Source of the DNA: JACQZO01 sp964512325
Lineage (GTDB): Bacteria > Patescibacteriota > Gracilibacteria > RBG-16-42-10
Assembly (NCBI GenBank): GCA_964512325.1
Contig: CAZEGN010000016.1
Span: forward strand, 1-31,011
Reading direction: 5' to 3'
DNA: 31,011 nucleotides
The notes below the pieces were generated by a model. It was not told the DNA's origin. It searched no databases and saw only the letters and a program-made list of their open reading frames with translations. How positions within the stretch are numbered: the stretch's first letter is position 1; the number at the start of each line of letters is the position of its first letter. Below are positions 24,611 to 31,011 of the stretch, in pieces. Both the position numbers and the translations under genes were made by a program.

Positions 24611-25087
24611 ATGCAACACTATCAAGAGACTGTTTCCATTACTGCTACACCAGAAAAAGTATTTGCATATATTAATGACCATGCTCGCTTTTCGTCACAC
24701 ATGAGTAAATCATCATGGATGATGGGAGGTGGGCATATGGATGTATCTATCGACTCTGGACAAGGAAGACAAGTAGGATCCCACATCAAGCTTCAAGGTA
24801 CAGCGTTTGGTATGCAATTATATGTTGATGAAGTAATAACCGCCTATGAACCTCCCTATCTAAAATCATGGGAAACGGTAGGCATTCCCAAGCTGCTTAT
24901 CATTGGTAATTACCACATGGAAATCGTCATCGAGGCTCAAAATAGCAAAATATCCTTGCAGGTGGCTATTGATTACGCCCCTTCGAAACAACACCCATGG
25001 TTGAGTGCTCTATTCTCTAAGTCCTATGCTAAGTGGTGTGTGAGACAAATGATAGTTGGTGTTCAGAAGCATTTTGCAAATTCATAA
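24611..25087 (+). CDS. SRPBCC/START-like fold protein
   Basis: 158 aa. It begins as a polyketide cyclase/CoxG-like SRPBCC fold: the first strand QETVSITATPEKVFAYINDH, helix RFSSHMSKSSWMM, then strands ending AYEPPYLKSWETVG and the long C-terminal helix. Such domains hold hydrophobic ligands in a cavity. No catalytic residues can be named. Several Met and His at residues 34-45 (MSKSSWMMGGGHM) could bind metal, which would fit its place after the copper genes, but this is a guess. It closes block 1; a terminator-like fold follows at 25145-25178. Confidence 0.78.
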   Translation: MQHYQETVSITATPEKVFAYINDHARFSSHMSKSSWMMGGGHMDVSIDSGQGRQVGSHIKLQGTAFGMQLYVDEVITAYEPPYLKSWETVGIPKLLIIGNYHMEIVIEAQNSKISLQVAIDYAPSKQHPWLSALFSKSYAKWCVRQMIVGVQKHFANS

Positions 25088-25120
25088 AAAACTTCTGGAT
25101 AGCGAGCAGTTTGGGGAACC

Positions 25121-25225
25121 ACGAATCCGCCAGGATTCGTCTTATCCTCATCCTTATGCTAAAAGTGAGGGTATTTTTCTAGTTAGCCAACTTGTACAGA
25201 TTCGAAGGATGAGTATTAGGATAAG
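25121..25225 (+). promoter_or_regulatory. Structured inter-block region with alternative folds
   Basis: A perfect 8-bp hairpin (ACGAATCC-GCCA-GGATTCGT) lies at 25121-25140. After it, CTTATCCT-CATCCTT (25141-25155) can pair with AAGGATG (25205-25211) and AGGATAAG (25218-25225), a 15-bp stem with a bulge. The same left arm is needed for the terminator hairpin at 25145-25178, so the two folds exclude each other. Confidence 0.5.
25145..25178 (+). terminator. Weak intrinsic terminator after block 1
   Basis: CCTCA (25146-25150) pairs with TGAGG (25166-25170), extendable by one wobble pair, followed by GTATTTTT. The stem is short, so termination may be partial or controlled. Confidence 0.45.
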
Positions 25226-25257
25226 GTAGAAAACTAATAGCGATTTTAGGCAGTAAT

Positions 25258-25299
25258 TTGAATCTTTTCTGATTTGAGAGTAACCTGGAGGGGAGGTTA
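25258..25299 (+). promoter_or_regulatory. Promoter and CsoR-like operator of block 2
   Basis: TTGAAT (25258-25263) and TAACCT (25281-25286) are 17 bases apart. TAACCT is also the left half of a palindrome, TAACCT-N7-AGGTTA (25281-25299), whose G-rich centre (GGAGGGG) and flanks resemble known CsoR sites of the TACCC...GGGTA type. The site lies 11 bases before the CsoR start codon, so Cu-free CsoR would block RNA polymerase. The G-rich centre could also serve as a distant ribosome binding site. Confidence 0.6.
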
Positions 25300-25309
25300 A
25301 TTAGAGTGT

Positions 25310-25570
25310 ATGACTCATCTTAAAAAAAGCAAAGCATTGCGTTTGGTGAAGCAAGCCACTGGCACCCTTACTAAAGTAGGGCAAATGGTTGAAACAAATT
25401 CTTATTGTCCAGATATAATGCAGCAGGTCGATAGTGTAATAGGACTGCTTAAAACTGCAAAACGTGAATTACTGGCAGGACATTTAGACACGTGTGTTGC
25501 TCATCAGTTAGAAGAGAATAAACCAAAAGCGATTGCAGAATTACTGAAGATTTATAACTTGTCGAACTGA
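25310..25570 (+). CDS. csoR: CsoR-family Cu(I)-sensing repressor
   Basis: 86 aa, all helical, DUF156/CsoR family. The Cu(I) ligands are in the standard spacing, Cys33, His58 and Cys62 (x24 then x3), as in Mycobacterium tuberculosis CsoR (36, 61, 65), so the metal set is Cu(I), not the formaldehyde (FrmR) or nickel (RcnR) variant. The basic helix 1 (HLKKSKALRLVKQ) fits DNA contact. The protein forms tetramers and leaves DNA when it binds Cu(I). It is the first gene of block 2, seven bases before a Cys-rich secreted protein, and likely represses its own block through TAACCT-N7-AGGTTA (25281-25299). Assignment is strong from the ligand triad and copper context. Confidence 0.93.
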   Translation: MTHLKKSKALRLVKQATGTLTKVGQMVETNSYCPDIMQQVDSVIGLLKTAKRELLAGHLDTCVAHQLEENKPKAIAELLKIYNLSN

Positions 25571-25577
25571 ATTCAGC

Positions 25578-25949
25578 ATGTATAAAAAGCTTCTTACCCT
25601 ATTTCTGAGTTTCATGATCATTGGATTAAACAGTATTTGTTTAATGTCATTTAATCACGCAATGGCGGATACAACTCATGTCAATCATGAAGATATGTCT
25701 GAAACAGCTTGCATGAATTGTGATATGCCAAATAGCGCGAATACGATGTCATGTTGTTTTGATACTGATGAGAAACAAGTAAATTTAACTGGATCTAGCC
25801 GGATACAATCTGACAATCAAGAGTTGCCTAGCTTTATTGAACCGGCAATTACCTACCTTGATACTACGACAACTCAACACCATAAGTACTTAGTTTTAGC
25901 CTATAAACCACCCCTGATTCGAGTTGGTATCACTGTTAAGAAAGAATAA
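25578..25949 (+). CDS. Secreted Cys-rich protein, probable copper binding
   Basis: 123 aa. A signal peptide (residues 1-31, ending NHAMA) leads to a Cys/His/Met-rich segment (ETACMNCDMPNSANTMSCCF, about residues 41-62) with four Cys in CMNC and SCCF form, well suited to Cu(I). The C-terminal part is plain and ends VKKE, as the first protein of block 1 (18832-19218) ends RKKE. No family recognised. It is co-transcribed with CsoR (seven-base gap) and precedes CopA by 46 bases. It may act as an outer-face copper carrier or buffer. Confidence 0.65.
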   Translation: MYKKLLTLFLSFMIIGLNSICLMSFNHAMADTTHVNHEDMSETACMNCDMPNSANTMSCCFDTDEKQVNLTGSSRIQSDNQELPSFIEPAITYLDTTTTQHHKYLVLAYKPPLIRVGITVKKE

Positions 25950-25995
25950 ATAAAAAGAATACCAAATGTTCTTTTATTTCTTATCTTAATTAACT

Positions 25996-28263
25996 ATGAC
26001 TGCAAATCAAAAGTATAAAGTGAAAGGGATGCATTGTGCATCGTGTTCAAGCATTATTGAAAAAACACTGAAAAAACAACTAGGCGTTCAATCCGCTGAA
26101 GTTAATTATGGCACTGAGACCGCATCCATTTCTTTTGATCAGAGCAAAACAAATCCACAAACATTGTCAAAAATTATTGAACCTCTTGGTTATACATTAG
26201 TTATTGAGGCACAACCCAGTTCTATTGCACCAGCTAATCAAATTAAGAATCAAAAGCTAGACGAACTTGCTGTTATGAAGACTCATGTCTATGCGGTACT
26301 GCCCCTGGCAATCATCAGCATTTTCTTCATGGGGTGGGACATACTAAGTCAGTTTGGCGCACTTGCTCCCATGACTACTAATTTGTATGAGTTTTTCCAT
26401 CATCTGCTGCCTTTGATGGCTACCTATACTTTGTTTGTAGTAGGGAAATCTTACTTAAATGGTGTTTACCGCTTTATTCGTTTTGGTAAAGCTAATATGG
26501 ATACGTTGATTGGTATTGGTACTCTTGCCGCCTATCTCTATAGCTTTATGCTCACAGCCTTGGAAGAGCCTCTTCGACCTTATTTAGATGTGGAACATAA
26601 CTATTATGATGTGACAATTGTAGTGATTGCTTTCATTACATTGGGGAAATACTTAGAAATGAAGGCAAAACTAAAAACTGGTGATGCTATAGAGAAGCTT
26701 CTCAATCTGCAGGCGAAAACTGCACTAGTTCTGAGGCAAGGTAAAGAGATGGAAATACCTATTCATGAAGTTGTGCAAGGTGATCATATCATTGTGAAAC
26801 CTGGGACCAAAATTCCTGTGGATGGAATTCTTATCGATGGTACTTCCTACGTTGATGAATCAATGGTTACAGGCGAACCAATGCCGGTCCAAAAGGACAA
26901 GGGTGATAGTGTGATGGCTGGTACGATGAATACTTCAGGCGTATTCACATTCAAAGCTATAAAGGTTGGTGCTGAAACTTTGCTTGCTCAGATTATTCGT
27001 ATGGTCGAAGAAGCTCAAGGAAGCAAGGCTCCTATTCAAGCGTTAGCAGACAAAATATCAGCTATATTTGTACCTGTTGTACTAATAATTGCTGTTCTTG
27101 CTCTTGATGCATGGCTAATTTTTGGGACACCACCCCTTGGTTTCTCTCAAGCGCTTTCGTATGGACTGGTTTCATTTGTCGGAATACTAGTGATAGCTTG
27201 CCCTTGTGCATTAGGACTTGCTACGCCTACTGCAATTATTGTAGGGGTTGGAAAAGGTGCTCGAGAAGGAATTTTAGTGAAGGATGCAGCTACTCTTGAA
27301 AAGCTTCATCAAGTAGATCTGTTAGTAGTGGACAAAACTGGCACCATTACCCGTGGGAAACCAGAACTAGTATCGATTCAAAATCTCTCCACGCAAACTG
27401 ATAATGAAATTGTTTCTATCTTAGCAACATTAGAAAAAGGGTCAGAACATCCCATAGCTCACGCAATCATTTCTTTTGTTGAAAAAAGGGGGCTAGAGCT
27501 TGGTTCTATGAGTAATTTCAAGGCTCTCGAAGGAAAAGGTGTTAAAGGTACTGTCAATGGTGTGGAGTACTTTGCTGGAAATGTAAAACTAATAAGTGAC
27601 TTGCATTTATCGATTGACAAGGAAGTGATCGGGAAGGCAACACATGAAGGTAAAACCCCTGTAGTATTAGCAACTCAAGAAAGAATTCTAGGTATATTTA
27701 TGGTAGCTGACGCCATAAAGACTGAAGCAGTTGAAGCAGTGATGAATCTGCACAAACTTGGCATCAAGATAGTAATGCTCACAGGCGATAATCAAAATAC
27801 GGCACGCTTTATTGCTCAGCAGGTCAATATTGATGAAGTAGTTGCAGAAGTAATGCCTGCAGATAAACTGTCCAAAATACGCGAGTTGCAAAAAGATGGC
27901 TATATAGTAGCAATGGCTGGTGATGGAGTGAATGACGCACCCGCGCTTGCTCAAGCAGATGTGGGTATCGCTATGGCTACAGGAACAGATGTTGCGATTG
28001 AAAGCGCAGGTATTACGATTCTTCATGGTGATCTATCTAAGCTAGTGAAGGCCATTCGTCTTTCGAAGTTGACGATGCGAGGCATTAAGCAAAACTTATT
28101 CTGGGCATTTATTTACAATATTGTGGGCATACCGTTGGCAGGCGGCATGTTCTATCCTCTTTTTGGTTGGCTCCTTTCACCAGTCTTTGCTGGCTTCGCT
28201 ATGGCGATGTCGAGCGTATCTGTAGTGAGTAATTCCCTGCGGTTAAAATTTAAAAAGCTGTAA
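25996..28263 (+). CDS. copA: Copper-exporting P1B-ATPase (CopA type)
   Basis: 755 aa. One N-terminal HMA domain with GMHCASC (Cys14, Cys17) picks up Cu(I). The membrane metal motif is ACPCALGLATPT (Cys402-Pro403-Cys404), the Cu(I) form. The actuator loop has MVTGEPMPVQKD, the phosphorylated Asp446 lies in DKTGTITRG, the nucleotide site has His-Pro (SEHPIAHA), and the hinge is AGDGVNDAPALAQAD. It pumps Cu(I) out of the cytoplasm. It is the main effector of block 2, and its partner ATPase with CPD is in block 1. The block is expected to be induced when CsoR binds copper. Family and role are secure. Confidence 0.97.
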   Translation: MTANQKYKVKGMHCASCSSIIEKTLKKQLGVQSAEVNYGTETASISFDQSKTNPQTLSKIIEPLGYTLVIEAQPSSIAPANQIKNQKLDELAVMKTHVYAVLPLAIISIFFMGWDILSQFGALAPMTTNLYEFFHHLLPLMATYTLFVVGKSYLNGVYRFIRFGKANMDTLIGIGTLAAYLYSFMLTALEEPLRPYLDVEHNYYDVTIVVIAFITLGKYLEMKAKLKTGDAIEKLLNLQAKTALVLRQGKEMEIPIHEVVQGDHIIVKPGTKIPVDGILIDGTSYVDESMVTGEPMPVQKDKGDSVMAGTMNTSGVFTFKAIKVGAETLLAQIIRMVEEAQGSKAPIQALADKISAIFVPVVLIIAVLALDAWLIFGTPPLGFSQALSYGLVSFVGILVIACPCALGLATPTAIIVGVGKGAREGILVKDAATLEKLHQVDLLVVDKTGTITRGKPELVSIQNLSTQTDNEIVSILATLEKGSEHPIAHAIISFVEKRGLELGSMSNFKALEGKGVKGTVNGVEYFAGNVKLISDLHLSIDKEVIGKATHEGKTPVVLATQERILGIFMVADAIKTEAVEAVMNLHKLGIKIVMLTGDNQNTARFIAQQVNIDEVVAEVMPADKLSKIRELQKDGYIVAMAGDGVNDAPALAQADVGIAMATGTDVAIESAGITILHGDLSKLVKAIRLSKLTMRGIKQNLFWAFIYNIVGIPLAGGMFYPLFGWLLSPVFAGFAMAMSSVSVVSNSLRLKFKKL

Positions 28264-28289
28264 GCTTCCTAGCTATTACTTAAAAATTT

Positions 28290-29423
28290 ATGAACAAACT
28301 TTATTGGGTACTTATTTCATTATTAATTGCCTCACCATTTGTAATAATTGTCGTGCTGCTTAATGATCCGAACAACAACGCTAGCAATAAGAACTATGAT
28401 GAAAAGATATATGTTGCACTTGAGGCAGAAGGTCAGGTGGGTGTCATCGATGCCAAAAGCAGAAAATTCATTACCGCGATTAATTTAGCTAATCTCCAAA
28501 ATAATACATTTGTAAAATATACAGCTCACAATGTCCAAGTTTCACCTGATGGAAAAAAAGTTTTGGTAACAGCAAATATCAAGCGTGGTTCAATGGGTGG
28601 TAAAGAAGAGAATGAAGAACAAGCTGTTACTGATGGACTGTTAGATCAAATTTTCATTATTGATCCGCTCACAGACACTATTAAAGGAGCAATAGCAATT
28701 GACAGTGACACCCATTTAGCTCATGTCGTCTTTAATACAACCAGTGACACAGCTTATCTTGCGTCACAAGAAAAAGGGAAAATATATGCTGTGGATCTTA
28801 ACTTAAATAAGGTTATTAGGATATTTGATTTGGGTGAGAACAGTGAACCTCATGGACTACGTATCCATCCTGATGATTCTAAGCTCTTTATCGCTCTCAT
28901 AGGGAAGAAGTCTTTAGTTTCTCTCAATGTAATAACTGGCGAAATACAATCTTTCCCATTATCTGGAGCCGCTATCCAAACTGCAGTTACGCCGAATGGT
29001 CAGTATGTACTTGCAACCGTATATGACAGTAAAAAGGTTGCATGGGTAAACTTCCAAACTAATCAACAAGGATATATTGATTTACCAACTGATGCAAAAG
29101 GTCCTGTACAGATATATACGACGCCAGATTCACAGTATGCATATGTTGCAGATCAGGGATACTATTTTGAACAACCGACAGCGAATACAGTGTATAGAAT
29201 AAATATTCGCGAGAAACTCGTAGATCAGACTGTTAATGTAGGTAGTGCTCCTCATGGAGTGGTTGTGAATAAAACGGGCGCATTTGTGTATGTCACTAAT
29301 TTACTTAGTGACGATGTTTCTGTAATTGATACAGCTACATCTAAAGAAGTGGCTCGTATTTCTGTAGGAGAAATGCCCAATGGCATTAGTATATGGAACA
29401 AACAAACTGGAGGGACGCCATAA
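28290..29423 (+). CDS. YVTN-family beta-propeller, membrane anchored
   Basis: 377 aa. Residues 5-23 form an N-terminal anchor or signal. The rest is repeated blade sequence of the YVTN/YncE kind: KIYVALEAEGQVGVIDAKS, IYAVDLNLNKVIRIF, KLFIALIGKKSLVSLN, YAYVADQGYYFE, and FVYVTNLLSDDVSVID near the end. About seven blades are expected. No haem- or copper-binding residues stand out, so it may bind a partner protein or ligand outside the membrane. It is 26 bases behind CopA and probably in the same transcript. Such propellers occur beside copper oxidases and nitrite reductases, but its job here is unknown. Confidence 0.85.
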   Translation: MNKLYWVLISLLIASPFVIIVVLLNDPNNNASNKNYDEKIYVALEAEGQVGVIDAKSRKFITAINLANLQNNTFVKYTAHNVQVSPDGKKVLVTANIKRGSMGGKEENEEQAVTDGLLDQIFIIDPLTDTIKGAIAIDSDTHLAHVVFNTTSDTAYLASQEKGKIYAVDLNLNKVIRIFDLGENSEPHGLRIHPDDSKLFIALIGKKSLVSLNVITGEIQSFPLSGAAIQTAVTPNGQYVLATVYDSKKVAWVNFQTNQQGYIDLPTDAKGPVQIYTTPDSQYAYVADQGYYFEQPTANTVYRINIREKLVDQTVNVGSAPHGVVVNKTGAFVYVTNLLSDDVSVIDTATSKEVARISVGEMPNGISIWNKQTGGTP

Positions 29424-29460
29424 ACGTATTTATGATTTTTACTACACTAACTTTCTGTTC

Positions 29461-30480
29461 ATGAAAACCTATCTATTCCATATCAAAGGCATGCACTGTA
29501 AAGCGTGCATTTTACTTACTGAAAGTGAAGTCGCTGAGCTGCCCGGTGTTGCTTCTGTAAAGTCCTCTCTGAAATCGCATCAAATTGAAGTACATGGTGA
29601 TTTTGGTGATAAGTCCGAGACCCAAATTATGGATACATTAAATGGTGTTTTAACCAAACATGGTTATACAGTCTCAATTGAAAAGACTGTTCATACAATT
29701 AAGTGGTCCGATTTCCAGGTGGCTATTCCTATTGCCATCGCCTTTATTGCCCTTTTCATACTTCTGCAAAAACTAGGAATTGTAAATCTCGTTGGTGGGT
29801 CAGAAGTGAGCCTTGGCACTGCAGTAATTATTGGTCTTATTGCGTCAGTTTCTACCTGCATGGCAGTAGTAGGTGGCTTAGTACTTTCAATATCAGCTAG
29901 TTTCGCTAAAGAAGGAGATAAAGTTCGTCCCCAAATACTCTTCCATATCGGTCGCTTGGTGTCCTTCTTCATTCTGGGTGGCTTCATTGGTATTCTTGGT
30001 TCATCATTTCAACTCGGTGCAACTAGTACTTTCATCTTAGGATTGATCGTGGGTATAGTTTTACTCATCTTGGGGCTCAACCTATTAGATGTATTTCCCA
30101 GTCTCAAAAAGTTGCAAATAACTTTGCCTGGCTTCATTGGGAAACGCGTTCATGGACTGAGAAATATCAATCATACGTTAACTCCTATTCTCATTGGTAT
30201 TGCTACTTTCTTTTTACCATGCGGTTTTACTCAATCTATGCAAATCTATGCCTTAAGTTCCGGCCACTTTTGGACGGGTGCGCTGATTATGTTTTTCTTT
30301 GCCTTAGGAACATTGCCTGTATTAGCTATCCTCAGCTTTAGCTCTTTAAGTATTCACGGAAAGTTACAATCGGGCATTTTCTTTAAGACTGCCGGTATTA
30401 TAGTAATCTTCTTTGGTGTTTTTAATTTGCTTACCAGTTTTGTAGCCGCCGGTTTTATTGCTCCCCTGTTTAACTTTTAG
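29461..30480 (+). CDS. HMA domain fused to a SafE/DsbD-like membrane protein
   Basis: 339 aa from the ATG at 29461; the frame extends further up but would overlap the propeller gene, and the HMA fold begins right at this Met. Residues 1-70 are an HMA domain with GMHCKAC (Cys13, Cys16), able to bind Cu(I). Six or so membrane helices follow, of the sulfite exporter TauE/SafE and DsbD-related group (COG2836 kind). They have the conserved Cys in VSTCMAVVGGLV and in FLPCGFTQ, both usually needed in this family. Such fusions are linked to copper delivery or to thiol/copper transfer across the membrane. It is 37 bases after the propeller gene and eight bases before the cupredoxin, an arrangement known from other bacteria. 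Confidence 0.88.
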   Translation: MKTYLFHIKGMHCKACILLTESEVAELPGVASVKSSLKSHQIEVHGDFGDKSETQIMDTLNGVLTKHGYTVSIEKTVHTIKWSDFQVAIPIAIAFIALFILLQKLGIVNLVGGSEVSLGTAVIIGLIASVSTCMAVVGGLVLSISASFAKEGDKVRPQILFHIGRLVSFFILGGFIGILGSSFQLGATSTFILGLIVGIVLLILGLNLLDVFPSLKKLQITLPGFIGKRVHGLRNINHTLTPILIGIATFFLPCGFTQSMQIYALSSGHFWTGALIMFFFALGTLPVLAILSFSSLSIHGKLQSGIFFKTAGIIVIFFGVFNLLTSFVAAGFIAPLFNF

Positions 30481-30488
30481 CATACTCT

Positions 30489-30878
30489 ATGAAATCAATT
30501 ATCATCACTATCATCGTCACTATTGCTAGCACCGTTGCCCTGATACTTGTGATCAGCAATGCTGGAACTAGCCCCGTTAACGAATCTGCCGGCCAAGCAA
30601 TAGTAGTAGATGACACGCAGGTTGTGGAAATTAAAGCCAAAGGTGGCTATTCTCCACGAGTCACAACCGCAAAAGCAGGCATTCCAACCATAATCAAAGT
30701 AACAACCGCTGGCACTTTTGATTGCTCTGCTGCTTTGACTATTCCAGCGCTGGGTTATAGTAAACATTTACCACCATCTGGTATTACTACTATTGAAGTA
30801 CCAGCCCAGCAGCCAAACACCGTGATCCAAGGCATTTGTTCTATGGGCATGTATAGCTTTGCCGTGAGATTTGTTTAG
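30489..30878 (+). CDS. Cupredoxin-like protein, anchored
   Basis: 129 aa. A hydrophobic N-terminal segment (residues 4-23) anchors or exports it. The remainder is a cupredoxin-type beta-sandwich. The expected metal residues are FDCSAALTIP (Cys at about residue 79) and ICSMGMY (Cys at about residue 117, then Met). The usual first His is replaced by Cys, as in the group found beside HMA-SafE proteins, so the centre may be a Cys/Cys/Met site, more like a Cu(I) carrier than a type-1 blue site. It is the last gene of block 2, eight bases after the HMA-SafE gene. A hairpin follows at 30889-30944. Confidence 0.85.
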   Translation: MKSIIITIIVTIASTVALILVISNAGTSPVNESAGQAIVVDDTQVVEIKAKGGYSPRVTTAKAGIPTIIKVTTAGTFDCSAALTIPALGYSKHLPPSGITTIEVPAQQPNTVIQGICSMGMYSFAVRFV

Positions 30879-30888
30879 TTTTAGTCTG

Positions 30889-30944
30889 GCCAACAGTCAT
30901 CAACGGTTTTGCCATGATCGGTTAAACCATCCACGACTGTTGGC
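30889..30944. terminator. Long hairpin after the copper island
   Basis: GCCAACAGTC (30889-30898) pairs perfectly with GACTGTTGGC (30935-30944). Inside, GGTTT and AAACC can add five pairs. No T-run follows, so it is not a standard intrinsic terminator; it could end transcription less efficiently, protect the 3' end, or be a recombination site next to the right inverted repeat. Confidence 0.5.
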
Positions 30945-30957
30945 TTACTTCATTCTC

Positions 30958-30985
30958 GGAGAATTCAAGGATTAAACGCGCCACC
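30958..30985 (-). repeat. Right copy of the terminal inverted repeat
   Basis: It is the inverted partner of 26-53; 15 bases (30971-30985, ATTAAACGCGCCACC) are exact and 24 of 28 match. Ends of both copies lie 25-26 bases from the window edges. See the left copy for the two readings. Confidence 0.7.
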
Positions 30986-31011
30986 CAGTAAAACTTGGTG
31001 AGGAGTGAGGT

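Noticed and set aside
29380..29460. Longer start for the HMA-SafE gene
   Set aside because: It would overlap the propeller gene, and the HMA fold starts at the internal ATG at 29461.
1..31011. UGA recoding as in Gracilibacteria/Absconditabacteria
   Set aside because: Several genes end at TGA (for example 7614, 19218, 25570, 11277) and no gene needs TGA read as an amino acid.
1..31011. CRISPR arrays, tRNA or rRNA genes
   Set aside because: No regularly spaced direct repeats, cloverleaf-like segments or rRNA-like sequence were seen.

Overview
The window looks like a piece of a small-genome bacterium, most plausibly Patescibacteria (CPR). The reasons are the mix of a YerC/YecD-type TrpR-like regulator, a KilA-N protein, VanW, Fic, two APH-type kinases and many unrecognised proteins. 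There is also an almost complete lack of Shine-Dalgarno sequences: start codons sit behind short AT-rich or pyrimidine-rich leaders. TAA, TAG and TGA all act as stops, so there is no sign of UGA recoding. The phylum assignment is an inference and needs marker genes.

Left part (1-18.4 kb): an accessory-looking patchwork on both strands. In order it holds an unrecognised 332-aa protein, an APH-family kinase, a self-inhibited Fic AMPylase with clustered operator-like repeats, a VanW protein, a degraded ORF, a 214-aa membrane-anchored unknown behind a 46-aa NUDIX C-terminal remnant, and an MFS exporter. Next come a coupled pair of unknown proteins (159 + 567 aa, GTGA overlap), a frameshifted nucleotidyltransferase, a small membrane protein, and the TrpR-like regulator with a clear terminator. 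An ATP-grasp ligase followed by an aspartoacylase/AstE-type zinc hydrolase comes next, then a KilA-N protein, a methyltransferase, a kinase + unknown operon and a C39-like cysteine protease. A short motif (about GYTCGCAAGCYRACCAAG) recurs in intergenic gaps of this half, always in the same orientation.

Right part (18.8-30.9 kb): a strictly one-directional copper-homeostasis island of 13 genes in two blocks. Block 1 (18.8-25.1 kb) encodes a His/Cys-rich secreted protein, a His-rich membrane-anchored protein, a Met-rich multicopper oxidase, and a P1B-ATPase with an unusual CPD membrane motif and a CPMHP-type N-terminal metal site. It ends with a small membrane protein, a PH-domain membrane protein and an SRPBCC protein. 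Block 2 (25.3-30.9 kb) encodes a CsoR-type Cu(I) repressor, a Cys-rich secreted protein, a canonical CPC copper ATPase (CopA), a YVTN beta-propeller, an HMA-SafE/DsbD-like fusion and a cupredoxin. A terminator-like structure and a CsoR-like operator overlapping a promoter lie between the blocks. The likely scheme is that CsoR senses Cu(I), CopA and the CPD ATPase export metal, the oxidase detoxifies Cu(I) outside the membrane, and the small secreted Cys/His proteins, the cupredoxin and the HMA-SafE protein bind or move copper at the cell surface.

The two ends of the window carry an imperfect 28-bp inverted repeat (24/28 matches, including 15 identical bases), only 25-26 bp from each edge. No transposase, integrase, tRNA, rRNA or CRISPR array was seen.
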